Assembly: GCA_036346205.1 (NCBI GenBank)
Contig: JARFJB010000982.1
Location: 1,162,501-1,226,500, forward strand
DNA from: Vesta saturnalis
Lineage: Eukaryota; Arthropoda; Insecta; Coleoptera; Lampyridae
Length of the DNA: 64,000 bases
Direction of reading: 5' to 3'
Position numbers and translations under genes: made by a program. Numbering within the stretch: position 1 is the first letter of the stretch; the number at the start of each line of letters is the position of its first letter. The notes below the pieces were generated by a model. That model made no database searches. It saw only the letters and a program-made list of their open reading frames with translations, and was not told the origin of the DNA. This document shows positions 23,826-35,603 of this stretch, one piece after another.

Positions 23826-26416
23826 ATAATAAACCACAATGTGTGTATCTACAGAACTGTCAAAGCCTAACAGCACATTTTGATGAATATAAACTTTTTA
23901 TTACAAAAGAGGCTCCGGCATTAATGTGTTTAACAGAGACTCATTTAACTGAAGACATCAGTGACTCGGAGATTGAAAAATGTATTGGTTTGTACTGATA
24001 AGAATATTTACACTAGATAAGAAATTACTTATTGAGGGAGTATATCGATCCCCTAACAGTTCGTACTCTGTATTCTTGGATTTTTTTGAAACTTTGTTGG
24101 ATGATATAGTCCTAAAGGAAAAGCAGACTATTATAATAATGGGCGATATTAATATAAATTACGTAGGAGATAACCTATATGCAAATAGGCTTAAGCGGTG
24201 TTTAAATAATAATGGGTTGAAACAGTGTGTGACTGATTGGACACACAGCACCTTCAGGTCATACAAGTACAATAGATTTAGTTTTTTGCAATGACTAGAT
24301 TGTAAGGTGCTTAGGCACCGTAATTTTAATCAACACTCTCTATTTCAAATAAATATGATAAGTTATAATAGGAGTGAAACACATTCACATATTTTTCGCA
24401 AAAAATTAACAGATATCAATCTCTTCGAAAGGAAAATTCTTGATCTGGAGTTAAATTACAAAACTATAAATGCAAATGACAAATATGACAATTATTATGC
24501 TAAAATAATGGAGGTAATCAATGAAATGATGCCCATAACTCGAACAGTATGTAAGGGAAAATCTAATCCATGGATTGATCAAGCAATATTAGCTTTAATC
24601 AAACTAAGGGAAGAATTTCAAAAATATTCCATTTTTAAAATAGAAGCAGATTGGGTGGAATATAAACAAAGCAGAAATGATGTTGTGAAACAAATTAGAA
24701 GAGCAAAAATAAGGTATTACAAGGAAAATATTGATGCTAATAGAGGGGAACCAAAATTAATGTGGAGAAGCTTAAAAAATATTGTTGGTAATAGATCAAA
24801 TAAAGATTTTAGAGAAATCGAGTATAATGGAGTAGTTAGTAATGACTTACAAAATATATCTAACAATTTTAATAATTTTTACATTAGTAGTATCCTTGTT
24901 TATATTGTATATAAACAAGGGTAGTATACAGGAAATTGTGCAATCAATTCCACACATAGATTTTATGTATAAAATGAACAAATTAAGCTGTAAAATGAGT
25001 TCATTTAAATTGGTTAACGAGAAAGAGCTCACAGAGATAATTTGTCAGTTACCCAACAAGGGTAGTCCTGACGATGTCCCAATCAACATTATTAAAGTGG
25101 CGCTAAATCAATTCATTTCACCTTTACTCCATTTTATAATATCTCTTTGGGAACGGGCATCATTCCCGATAAACTAAAAATGGCCACCATTCTTCCCATT
25201 AGAAAAGTTTCAAATACCGTCAAGGTTCAAGAATTTAGGCCAGTCAAACATGCTTCCTGCCATCGCTAAAATATTAGAGAAGGTGGTATACAATCAATTG
25301 ATTGACTATATAACAGAAAATGATATTATAACAACATACCAGTCAGGTTTTAGAAAAGGACATAATTGCGAGGAGGTCATTCAATATTTACTTAATAAAT
25401 GGACAGAAAATGTAGATAAGGGGTTAATTACTTCTGCAATATTTTTAGATTTGAAACGAACCTTTGAGACAGTGGACAGGGCTAAACTTATAAGCACTAT
25501 GGAAAATTAGGGTTTCGGTTGTACTGTTCTTCGATGGTTAGAGAACTACTTGACAAATAGAAAACAAAATGTAAAATGTGGTATTTGTGTATCTAATACG
25601 GTTACGGTTAATCACGGTGTCTCTCAAGGGAGCATATTAGGTCCCTTACTTTTCATTTTGTACATAAATGACTTACAACATGTATTGAAATATTGTAAGT
25701 TTTTGCAGATGATGCTGTGATTTATTTAGCAGATGATAATGTGAATAGTGTAAAACAAAAATTACTATGTAACATCAATAAATGGATCAAAGTAAAAAAG
25801 TTAAAATTAAATGTAGGTAAAACCAAAGTCATGATTTTCAAGAGGCAAAATTCTCTCGACCTAAGGGATTTCGAATTGTTTATTGACAGTGAGAAAATAG
25901 AATTATTGTAAACAATCAAATACTTAGGAGTGCTTCTTGACAATAGGTTAAAATTTAACGGACATGTTGATTATATCTGTAAGAAGATTGCGAAAAAGAT
26001 TGGTATCCTTGGAAGGTGTAGTGATCCGTTTATCATTTTGGGCACGTAAAACTGTGTACAATACCATTGTATTGCCACATTTTCAGTATGCTGCAACAGT
26101 GATGTACCTGGCAAATAATAGTGATATTGATAGACTTCAGCGACTCCAGAACAGAGCTATGCGGATTATTCTGAGATGTGACAGATATACTCGTATCGAA
26201 TTAATACTCGAAAAGCTGAATTGGGTCAATGTCAGATGTATGTTGGAAATAAATGCCTTGACATTTATACATAAAATACAGTTAAAGGTAATGCTAAATA
26301 CTTTGAAGGTATATTATACCAAGGAAATAATGTACATAGCCATAATACCAGGAATAATAAGGACATTGTTGTGCAGTTTAAAAATACAAAAGGGGTCAAA
26401 ACTCATTGTTGTATAA
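23826..26416 (+). pseudogene. LINE ORF2, endonuclease plus reverse transcriptase
   Basis: The endonuclease part (23840-24290) shows QNCQSLTAHFDEY, CLTETHL and IIMGDIN, with a break at about 23995 (two stop codons). A linker runs to about 24930. The reverse transcriptase includes LPAIAKILEKVVYNQL and YQSGFRKGHNC at about 25250-25370, DLKRTFETVD, GVSQGSILGPLLF at about 25615-25650, and the catalytic A-D-D block near 25707-25735, where one base change shifts the frame. The C-terminal region has YLGVLLDNRLKF-like text and FQYAATVMYL. Five or six frame breaks make it non-functional. Its role would be target-primed reverse transcription. Confidence 0.85.
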
Positions 26417-26625
26417 AGCAGTAATGAAATATAATAAATTGTATAGTAACTTGAAAAGTATTAACAATGTCAAAAAATTTGCTTATATGTTAAAACTATA
26501 TTTTAGGAATAAGTTAGGAGAATAATATGTCATATAATAAATAATGTATGTATATGTAAGAATGGATAGCAGTCTTTGCTAAAGAATAAAGTTATTATTA
26601 TTATTATTATTATTATTATATCTAA

Positions 26626-27643
26626 TCGTTTTCAGTGTATATTTTCTGATTAAATTGTCTTTAGTAAGATTTTGTTATTTCTTACTGTACTCGTTGGTTT
26701 GTTTGTTACCTATTCAATATAATTTTATTAGTTTTAAAATTGTATGGAGAAAAATAAGAATTCATACTTTACTTTAATCCTTATAAAGACGTCAGTTATA
26801 TAACGGTTGTTACTATACTGATTGTGACCAACTCTGACTTTGGCTGACTCGTATTTTGCTTCCAAACAAAACGCCTACGCATTCTTATTTAATACCTCTG
26901 ATTACACCTTAGACATGGAAAATCTAAGGATTATCCTATGTAGAATATGTCACCACAGTATACTATGAATATGACCTTGACATAGCTAATTTTGTTACGA
27001 CGTCTATCCAGAAATGATTGAACTACTTATAGCAACGATAAATTGAAATTTTATCAAATTTTACGGTTTCGCCGGTTGAATTATTATTACGATTTATTCT
27101 TTGGGATTTCGGCTGCGTACAGCTTAAATATCTAACTAGATGCTTTGTATGTTTTTTATTCGGTTTTATATACATTACGATTGCAAAATTGAAAAAATCA
27201 AACTAATGCAGATACGTTCAATACGATTGTAGTTTTTCAACAAATTCATTATTATTATATGGAGCATTTACAATAACTTCTATGGAGAAACTGAAAAATA
27301 ACAAATGCTAAACTACGGTAGTGCCATCTTTTGATCCGCGACTCATAAATCGCCCTCTTCACATAACATTGTATAAATGTATATACAATAGTAACAAAAA
27401 AAAACGTTCTTTGATGGTAATGATGCATATAAAATAATCTATCTTATCGATATCAGATTATATAGAAAACTTGAAGGAATGAAAGGAATATTATTTTTAC
27501 TCCTTACTCCTTAGTGCTCATAGGGTCGAAATTTATTTGTCTTATTTTTCGTATAAAAGTTCATAGATGTCGCTAACATTAACTCTCCCTAATTGAGTAA
27601 CACTGAAGTTAATTGATAGGGTTTCATAAGCGAATAGGAAAAC
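26626..27643. other. Non-coding stretch upstream of the U1 gene
   Basis: AT-rich, no coding frame recognised. The U1 promoter (PSE) should lie at about 27575-27600. The pyrimidine-rich TAACTCTCCCTAATTG near 27579 is a candidate, but I cannot confirm it. Confidence 0.45.
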
Positions 27644-27804
27644 ATACTTACCTGGCGTAGGGGTTACCATGATCACTAAGGTGGTTCCCCCAGGATGAGG
27701 CCCTCTCATTGCACTACGATTGGGCTGACTCTTGCGATTATCCCTAATGTGGATAACTCGGGCGCGTAATTTTTGGTAGTCGGGACTGCGTACGCGCTGT
27801 CCCG
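27644..27804 (+). ncRNA. U1 spliceosomal snRNA gene or close variant
   Basis: U1 pairs with 5' splice sites. The 161-nt sequence starts with the invariant ATACTTACCTGG, whose ACTTACCTG pairs with the 5' splice site. Stem-loop I follows (GATCACTAAGG, which contacts U1-70K). Stem-loop II has CATTGCAC (U1A loop), and stem-loop III with TGCGATTATCCCTAATG is next. The Sm site AATTTTTGG is near 27765. The final stem-loop is CGGGACTGCGTACGCGCTGTCCCG. Loop I has T where animals usually have G (GATCACGAAGG), and the last loop has TACG for TTCG. A GT(T)n...AAATAAACAAAG string follows at 27804 and may be the 3' box. The stems look intact, so it may be functional, but the loop I change leaves room for a variant or pseudogene copy. 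Confidence 0.92.
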
Positions 27805-28431
27805 GTTTTTGTAAAATAAACAAAGTATTATAAGACTAGTAGTAGTTCTTGATTGATATCCTCTATTTTGTAAATTTTAAGAGGATCACGGTGTATAATA
27901 AATAATAATAAGGTTGGTGCAATCAATTTACTGTTCCGCTGCGTGAAAATGGTCCACGAGTCTTGTCACTGCGGCGAGACGACGGACAAAATGACGCAAA
28001 ATAAACGGAAATGTATTTTTGCTGCTTTGGGCGCGTGATACATTTCCATCAAGTAATTAAGGGTTTAGTCCTGAACAAGAAGGGGTAAAATAGTATAATG
28101 ATACATTTCTATCAAGTAATTAAGGGTTTAATTCTGAACAAGAAGGGGTAAAATAGTGTAAATACACATGTTTTTATTTATTATATCTGCAGTATACCTA
28201 CATATGTATAAAACCTTAATAAATAAAAAAATTACACTAAAAGGTACCGTAACGATCGTTTTTAACTATTAATAGGAAGATGTTTTAAATAAAAATTAAT
28301 TTTGCCAAATTATTATTATTATCTATAGGTAAATTTGTTAGGAACATTTTGAAGCATCAGGTACGTGTTGCAAGATCTGATTAAAAACGCTTTATTTATT
28401 CCAGAATCGAAGGTATAATAAATAGTTATTT
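27805..28431. other. Non-coding stretch with a short tandem duplication
   Basis: Apart from the 63-bp duplication at 28037-28162, no gene or element is recognised. Confidence 0.5.
28037..28162. repeat. Two tandem copies of a 63-bp unit
   Basis: Units at 28037 and 28100 begin GATACATTTC and share TCAAGTAATTAAGGGTTTA and GAACAAGAAGGGGTAAAATA with only a few mismatches. Confidence 0.9.
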
Positions 28432-28552
28432 GCGTTCCAAGTAGGGGTAAGTGTACTTTTTTATTCGAGGTGGCAGTTTGTGGACCTCAGCTCCGCTTCG
28501 GTCCACAAGCCACCGAGAATAAAAAATGAACTTACTCCACGAGGATGTGCAA
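28432..28552. repeat. Long imperfect hairpin with TTGTGGACC stem core
   Basis: Arms of about 50 bases fold back: GGTAAGTGTACTTTTTTATT pairs with AATAAAAAATGAACTTAC, and GGTGGC...TTGTGGACC pairs with GGTCCACAAGCCACC. The loop is about 12 bases (TCAGCTCCGCTT region). It could be a miniature hairpin element or a structured promoter-proximal sequence. Confidence 0.8.
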
Positions 28553-28724
28553 TAAATTTTTCTCGCTACCACAATAACAATACCCCAATAATTATAATTT
28601 AATAAAAATTAAATAACTGACACATTTGTGACATTTAAAAAAATATAATCTAACATCCGATGTGCGTTGTCACTATGGTCACCAATATATCAACAAACAA
28701 TTCAATCTACTCAAAATAATTAAA

Positions 28725-29056
28725 ATGAGTGAATCAGAAACTGAAGAAATACAAGATTTTTCGGAGATAGAATCAAGTGCTAATATTGCTCAAGCTTCCC
28801 TGCTACCTGAAAAATCGAGGATTCCGTATGAATGAACAGTAGCTTTAAAGAGTGGTGCATTGGCAAAAAAGTTAAAGAAATGGACGAAACTGTGTTTATA
28901 GCGTATTTTCATGATAGAGCGCCCCTTCTCAAGTCTCCAGCTAGTTTATGGAGTGAATTTTCAATGTTGAAATTGACAACTTGTGTTCATGAAAACCTTG
29001 ATATGACGAAATTTAACCAGGTAGAAGAAAATGTAAAAAAAACAATCAGCAATTGA
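28725..29056 (+). pseudogene. Tyrosine-recombinase-like (Crypton/ZMYM-type) N-terminal fragment
   Basis: The start MSESETEEIQDFSEIESS at 28725 is acidic. After one frameshift (near 28828) the frame runs NSSFKEWCIGKK, then VFIAYFHDR and SPASLWSEFSMLKLT, and stops at 29056. The pattern (YE..Y..F..WC, then LLAYF, then STLWS.YSMLR) resembles the N-terminal SAM-like domain shared by Crypton-derived and ZMYM/QRICH-like insect proteins. The catalytic recombinase domain is absent. Assignment is by motif resemblance, so moderate only. Confidence 0.5.
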
Positions 29057-29305
29057 CAAAAAAATCCAGCCTACAACTTTCCTAATATTTATTAACGGAC
29101 TTATTTATTTAACATTCTTGTTTTTAGTTTTTTATCGTTGAAACGTAAACACCGCTCTTAACTTTTAAAAATTTAAAAGTCTCTAAAATTTAGCGACGTC
29201 TAAACTTTAGTAGGATAGCAAAAAGAATTTACAAACAAAAGAAATTTTGCTAATTTATTTTTATTATTGACGTTAAGTATTTTTGTTAACAGAGTCGTTT
29301 TTGTA

Positions 29306-29312
<7 letters not shown>

Positions 29313-29383
<71 letters not shown>

Positions 29384-29385
29384 TA
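29313..29385. repeat. (TA)n array left of DD41D element 4
   Basis: A TA run, with one C near its right edge, that meets the element terminus at 29386. Confidence 0.97.
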
Positions 29386-30997
29386 CAGTATGTCCCCGGA
29401 TCGACTTTAAAAGAGGGAAAATTCTCTTATTTTTGATTTCTCAGAAAATTTCATTCTTGATGATTTGCCCTGCTTGTTTTCAAACCCCGAAACACAAATT
29501 ACTTTCTATTTTACTCGTACGGTTCTCGAGATAATATCATTTTCTGGAAAATTGGACTTAGAATGTTTTTCCTAATTTTAGAAGTAACTTTAGTAGGCGG
29601 ATTTCATTGAAAACACCACTGACAGAAATTGTCAAATGTGATAATTCTGTTGCACTGCAAATTAATTCATGCTAATTTGAATTGTATGCTATAATGTTGA
29701 CTTTACAACAAAGAATTTATCTAATTCAATGTTACGGAACTGGGGAAGAGTGCTACCGAGTTGTTATCAGAAAATTCAACCAAAAATACCCGGAGGTTGC
29801 CATTTCGAATGCCGGAGCAAAAAACTTGGTAACTAAATTCCTTCAAACAGGCTCGGTTTTAAACCTAAAGAAGCCAAAGAAGTTGTTCGATGAAGAAGAT
29901 GCTACTGTTCTCGCCGTTCATTCCGCAACAGATGTTCCAAGGTTGTCTTTAAGAAGGAGGGCACTACGAATTGGGATAGGTAAATCTTATTTACAAAGAA
30001 TCTTCAAGGAGAACAAAATTTTACCATTTAAGCCGTAATTTAGGCAAACTTTAGAGAACGGCGATGAAACCAAACGTCTGGATTTTGTTTGGAAATGGGC
30101 AATAGAGTTTTGGAAGATTCAAATTTTCATAAACGAATAATGTTCTCCGTTACTGGAGTAGGACGAATCCAAACTTCCGAATTGCTAGTCGCAGACAATG
30201 TTTGAAAAAAGTTAATGTGTGGTGTGCGGTTTCGTACCATGGAATTATTGGCCCATATTTTTTTGATCAAAATTTAAACCGTTATTCATATTTGGAAATG
30301 TTGCAAAATTTTTTAACTGATAAACTGGATGAATTGCCATTGAACTACCAAATTGAAATGTTCTTCCAGCACGATGGGTGCCCTGCTCATTATGCCGGTA
30401 CTGTTCGCCAGTGGCTCAATACAGAGTTCCATGATAACTGGATAGGAAGAGATGGTCCCATTTTATGGCCGCCGAGAAGTCCTGATCTCACAATAATGGA
30501 CTTTTATCTGTGGGCTCGTGTAAAACAAATTGTGTACAGTGAGCCATTAGACAATGATGAAGAGCAATTGTAAAATAGGATACGGAATGCTGTCCAGTCC
30601 CTTTCAATCGAAGAAATAAGGCGCAGTTTCAATGAATTCAGAGCTCGTATTGAAATCTGTGCGGAAAAAGGAGGAGCATTATTCGAATAGAAAATTTATA
30701 GTTCAGTTTTTTGAGAATTTCATTTCACTTTACCATCAATTGTTAAATTTATTAATTAAAACTTGTGAGACCAATTTGATTTTTCCTTTGAAACAAATCA
30801 ATTTACTTCAAAAAAATACGAAAAGCTCGAATTTTTCAAGAAAAATGATATTATCTCGAGAACCGTTTAAGTTAAATAGCAAGTAATTTGTGTTTCGGGG
30901 GTTTGAAAACAAGCAGGGCAAATCAGCAAGAATGAAATTTTCTGAAAAATCAAAAATAAGAGAATTTTCCCTCTTTTAAAGTCGATCCGGGGACATA

Positions 30998-31000
<3 letters not shown>
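29386..31000 (+). mobile_element. DD41D mariner-like element 4
   Basis: 1615 bases with inverted ends of about 105 bases that begin CAGTATGTCCCCGGATCGAC. (TA)n arrays flank both sides. The end sequence differs from the CAGGGTG of elements 1 and 2, so this is a separate subfamily with the same target choice. It carries one decayed transposase gene on the plus strand. Confidence 0.95.
29682..30690 (+). pseudogene. DD41D mariner-like transposase, central part broken
   Basis: The N-terminal frame (from about 29694, MLTLQQRIYLIQCYGTG, to 30038) is the DNA-binding part. From 30039 to 30200 stops and a deletion remove the block that should hold the first Asp. The frame recovers with KVNVWCAVSYHGIIGPYFF and has the second Asp in FQHDGCPAHY and the third in SPDLTIMDFYLW, with 41 residues between them. 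A TAA at 30571 interrupts the C-terminus, which otherwise ends GGALFE at 30690. Confidence 0.9.
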
Positions 31001-31046
<46 letters not shown>

Positions 31047-31048
31047 AT
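31001..31048. repeat. (TA)n array right of DD41D element 4
   Basis: A TA run starting immediately after the CATACTG terminus. Confidence 0.97.
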
Positions 31049-31303
31049 ACCATTTTTTAAGTAAACAAACTGAAACACCAATACTTTCCGTTCAGTAAAA
31101 GCCAAGCGGGTTGTCTGTCCTTGTCTAAGGCACAGGAGAGATTCGCGGGACACTCGCTGATCGTCAGTCGGTCCACCTAACTTATTATACACCGTGATGT
31201 GGATTTAACGGTAGCAAATTTTTCGGAAGAAACAATATGTTGCACAATGCGGGAAATGCTAATAATATATCTTTACAATTATTTTTCTAATGTAAGCTTA
31301 AAC

Positions 31304-31717
31304 CAGTGTGCTTCTAAGTGTGAGGGTCGCGAAGATTCTGTAAGTGGGTCGCGGAAGGTTCCGGAGCCCCAGTAAAAAAAAAATTAGAAAAGATATTTTT
31401 ATTCACTTCAATAAATTCAAATACGAGAATTCAACATTAAAACAATGGCTTGCGATCGTCAAACAAATGTAGGCTGGCACTGTTGCCGTTCGGTCGCGTT
31501 GTTCGTGAGTGCCGCTCTGTATTCCTGCGACGCCGCCGCAGTGCTTGTCGTGTCTCACTCATTCATTCGACTCACATGCTCGCCGGCGAATTTGATATTT
31601 GTAATAAAATAAAATACTTAATACACTATACTGGTTAGGAACACGGAGGGTAGGAGGTCACAAAATATTTTTACATGCTAAGGGGATCACGCCATGAAAG
31701 AAGATTGACAAACACTG
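31304..31717. mobile_element. hAT-type MITE with 8-bp target duplication
   Basis: A 414-base insertion with ends CAGTGTGCTT and AAACACTG (inverted CAGTG(T)) and perfect 8-bp direct repeats GCTTAAAC at 31296-31303 and 31718-31725. An 8-bp duplication with CAGTG-like ends is diagnostic of hAT elements. The interior is GC-richer than the surroundings (about 31450-31570) and codes for no transposase. Confidence 0.92.
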
Positions 31718-31725
31718 GCTTAAAC

Positions 31726-32515
31726 CATAGTTGAGAGGTGTTCTATGTAGGAAAATACAGTACCTAATCTATAAAATACAAGCAGTTATCAGTATTGGGT
31801 AAAAACATGTTTAGAATAACAAAATTCACCGTGTTCAAGTAAAAATTTAGAAAGAATTGAATTTAGTTCAAGAAATTGAAAAACATAATTTTAAAATATA
31901 GTTTTTCTCATTCTGTACATCAACCGAAATTTCTCATTATTTATAGTCAATTCTTGAGCAGTGACAAATGAACAGACAGTTAAAAGTACCGTCGAGTGTA
32001 GGGATCCGCCCAATATTTTTTCTTTTTCGCAACTGTAATTGTTTAAAATCTATATATAAAGTAATATCGTATTTATTACTGGATCATGACATGATTTTTT
32101 AAACAATTTTTATAGTGTGTGCACACTCATTTGAACATTTAACGTGGTGTAGCGTTGTTGGAACAATTACTGCACTACTGTTACACTGAACTCGTGAAAA
32201 GGCATCCTAAGAGTTATCATGTACGTTTATATTTTGAAAATTAATTCTTTACTAGAGCTTGATTCAAGCATTTACGGCATTCAATCGATATTTATTGCTC
32301 CAGAATTGAGCAATGCTTAAGGCAATCTACAAACCGTTAAGTGCATTATCGGCTCGACAGCGCAGAAATGTCACTACTAACAGGATCATTGAAAACAACC
32401 ATACTTAATAATTGTGCTACCACAACTCCCCAAAAGCCATACATTTGAAAAAAGAAAACTTTAGTACGCATATTTTTTTTAATAATTTTATATTGGTAAA
32501 TTTTAATATTTGCAG
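31726..32515. other. Non-coding stretch
   Basis: No gene recognised before the first exon-like segment of the decayed gene at 32516. Confidence 0.5.
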
Positions 32516-33959
32516 AAAAATCAATACCTTCTTCTCCCCTGTACTGTCCAGAAGGTAAAACCAATAAAGACGGGCCCGACGAAACACTAGCTATTTTTAC
32601 TTTGGTTGTACATATCTGATAAAGAATTTAGAAAGTTTTAGAATAAGATACCAGCAGTAATCCATCAGCTGAGATTATTGTAAGTGGAACAGAGGATACT
32701 GATGTACCTGCTCTTCAGATGCCACTGCGTTATAATGTGGATGTTTCAAATACAACGCAGAATTGTGAAAATGATGACATGGAAAGTACTTTGCTATCAT
32801 TTGACGATCCTCCTGCAACTCAACTCTTTCGGGTATAAAGTCTAGATATTTATAAACATTAGTCGAGTTTGAAGTTAATGTCATGCGTAAAAGTTAAGAA
32901 TTTATTATAGCTAATTATTATAACATTTATATATGATTTTTTTAAATTTACCTTTCAGCCTTTTAGTGGCCAGGATTGGAAAATGAAAGATTTGATTCCC
33001 CTACCCGTTGGCACAATGGAAGGGTTGCATCATTTCAATAATGGTCTCAAAGAAAACAGCACTTAAGTACTTTTCGTATCTTGTAAGTAAACAAATAATG
33101 TCATATTCATACTATGTGCTAACAAACTTTATCACCTAATAAATATTCATAGTATGCCAATAAAATGTTAACCGCTATTATTCATTGCAGCAAAATTTTA
33201 TGATGGACTGCTGTCCAATACCTAATTTGCCAAATCAGGATTCAAAAACCATAAAACAGGAACTACCTAAAATAGTCGGATACATTTAAAGCGGAGTTAT
33301 CACAAAAGAATTAGCTGTGTGTTTAAATATGTGTGGCCAAAATTTGCACGCTAATATTCCAAAGAAGTAAGGGTTCAAACAGTTTTCTGAAATTTTGACA
33401 GTGACATTTGGTAAGTACTTATTAATTTTTTTTCTTGACCAACTATTAACCAATGATGAACTTTCAGTAACTCTATGAAACCAGGCATTAGTATGTAACA
33501 CCACCTTACCGCCATATATTATTTTGTGTTATCAAATTTTTTTCAGTAATTAGATTTTTATTTAGGAGCAATCAAGCCCGGGGCAAAACTAGGTGGTTTG
33601 GATTTGAACAGGCCTCAATCTGAGGCTGCCGTAGGGGAATGGCTGCGATAAGCAAAAAATCGGATGGAGGAGAGTAAAGCTATAAAACGAAACAAACTTG
33701 CTGAAAAAAAAGGTTCAAAATCTCACTAATATTAATATTATGTACATATGGAAATATAGATATTTTATACGAGCCTACAGTCTTCATTTTTTTAAATTTA
33801 TTTCCACATACACAAAGATACCTATGTTCATTTTTTTATGTTATTTATATATTGTTTTAGGCTGCAGGCTACATTATCTAAATCGAACTTCAGATGTAGT
33901 CTTTGCGTCTTTCAATATGCACATGAGGGACACACTTACAGAAATAGAATGGTTCATAG
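32516..33959 (+). pseudogene. Decayed multi-exon gene, possibly DUF4806-type
   Basis: A chain of exon-like segments with good splice signals: 32516-32554, 32648 to about 32832, about 32960-33086, 33191 to about 33410, 33565 to about 33711 and 33862-33959. Boundaries include TTTGCAG, ACCTTTCAG and TTCATTGCAG acceptors and GTAAGT donors. The first two join in frame (SIPSSPLYCPE then DTSSNPSAEII). The third has a one-base insertion before KYFSYL. Later segments read GVITKELAVCLNM and QSEAAVGEWLR with internal stops. The ELAV...GEWLR-AKNR arrangement resembles the DUF4806 domain found in insect transposon-associated proteins, but the match is loose. The last segment (NRTSDVVFASFNMHMRDTL) is open and lies before a GTACTT donor. 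Confidence 0.45.
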
Positions 33960-34113
33960 GTACTTTTTGTAAACATATAAAGCATGTAATAATGCACCTT
34001 TGTCTGTATATAAGAACTTTAGTGTAGGCTTACACAAATGTTACATATTCACAATGTTTAATTGTAATATTGTGTTTGTGTACACCTAATCCAGTTGCAC
34101 ATTGACTGTGTGT

Positions 34114-34117
<4 letters not shown>

Positions 34118-34203
<86 letters not shown>
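34118..34203. repeat. (TA)n array without an adjacent element
   Basis: An 86-base TA run. It is the only long array in the window with no transposon end at either edge. Confidence 0.95.
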
Positions 34204-34206
<3 letters not shown>

Positions 34207-35289
34207 AGAACTATCCTGTGCATACATTGTGAAATGTAAGTACATGCACAGCATGTGACTGTGTAACATTATGCATACATTTAGATACATTAGCACAATA
34301 GGTACAAATACGATTTGTAGCAAGGTGTGCTGTATTGTATGAGTACGTACTTAAAATTATTTACACTTGCTTTTATTTCTCCTGGAGCAAATTATATTTT
34401 GGGGGACATCCAACAGCTGCATTTTTCAAAGATAAAAAATACCAGCATATCGATTAATTATGTTCTCGCAATTTTTTGATACGACGCGTAATTTAATGGC
34501 AAATAAATTCCTAATATAGAGTTTAGGATTTTTCAATATCTGGATAACGATTAACTTTATAAGAAAATGTATAAACACAGTTTTTAGAGAAAATTTACTT
34601 TTAATAGCTTTTTTTTATAAAGTATTTTAATACAAAGCCAAATAAGTCTAAAAATTCATTACATAGGGTAAGGTTGAAAACCCTTAAACTGTATTATCGA
34701 TATTTTATAGAAGCGGGCTGTTTTGAAATTTTATTTTAAGTTAGCATCTGTATGTCTATTAACCTCTATCTGACATAAAGTTTTAAACTTCCATCTGACA
34801 CACCTGATATTTTGACAAAAAGAAAAATGTTACTCTTTTTATTTCTTCAACAACTTTACATTTTTAAATCATATAATTTTCTACGTTAGCTTTGATAAAT
34901 CTAAGAACTGATGTTTTTAACTAATCTACAGTGAACTACTGTATGATACCCCTATGGTAAACTCACACACACACTTCCGCTATCTTCCATCAATTACCCC
35001 CACTGTCTTTTCACCTCCTTAACCGCAAAGTATTGTATAGAAACGCACAGTCTATGCAGAGTCCATTAATAAAAGTAACATCAAATCTTTTAGGATAGCT
35101 TTTTATTGTTTTTGAAATTAATTAAGATTTCTTATTTTTGGAGCAACTTATCTGACATGTTAAATACGTTGCGAAAAATTGCATTTGTTGTTTCACATTT
35201 AGTGTATTTTTTTAAATTTGTTTTTATTATATTTTCATAGTATGCTTTTATATATCCATTTTTATTTTTTTTAAATAATAGTTATTTTA
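34204..35289. other. Non-coding stretch
   Basis: AT-rich. No gene, RNA or transposon end recognised. Confidence 0.55.
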
Positions 35290-35295
35290 TATCAA

Positions 35296-35603
35296 GGGAG
35301 TTATGAGGTGTTAAATACCGAGGGCAACGGATTGCAATCTCGAGGGACGTTCGTCCCGAGGGATTGTAAGTTGCCTGAGGTTATTAAGATACATAACTCA
35401 CGTGATGGATAAATAATTTTATTTCATATTTCGTTATAAATGAAATATGAAAACGAAATTTTGTTGGTTTTAAAATTAAACGAATGTTTAAAAATTAAGC
35501 AGGCATTTTTACCATGGATATATCAACTGATAAGCTTGCAAATATTTGTCAAAATACATTAGAGGGAGTTATAGATCTATAATTCCCTACTATAACTCCC
35601 TAG
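35296..35603. repeat. Small element with GGGAGTTAT inverted ends and a strong hairpin
   Basis: Left end GGGAGTTATGAGG at 35296 and right end CTATAACTCCC at about 35593-35603. Inside, 35325-35385 folds as a stem (GGGCAAC...TTGCAATC, CGAGGGACG, loop TTCG, TCCCGAGGGATTG, GTTGCC). A second inverted pair lies at 35567-35605 (GGGAGTTATAG and CTATAACTCCC). It looks like a non-coding hairpin element; its class is unknown. Confidence 0.55.

Larger units (their letters stand above)
22932..26622 (+). mobile_element. Non-LTR retrotransposon with ORF1, ORF2 and an (ATT)n tail
   Basis: A LINE in sense orientation. ORF1 (from 22932) encodes a gag-like protein with zinc knuckles. ORF2 (about 23826-26416) encodes endonuclease and reverse transcriptase. 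The 3' end carries AATAAA-like text and then a (TTA)n run at about 26589-26622, a typical simple-repeat LINE tail. Coding lesions are few, mostly single-base frameshifts, so it is younger than the antisense LINE at 13111-16375. The clade (Jockey- or CR1-like) cannot be fixed by eye. Confidence 0.88.

Noticed and set aside
27542..27823. A 93-codon minus-strand gene
   Set aside because: It lies across the U1 snRNA gene in antisense; the RNA explains the sequence conservation.
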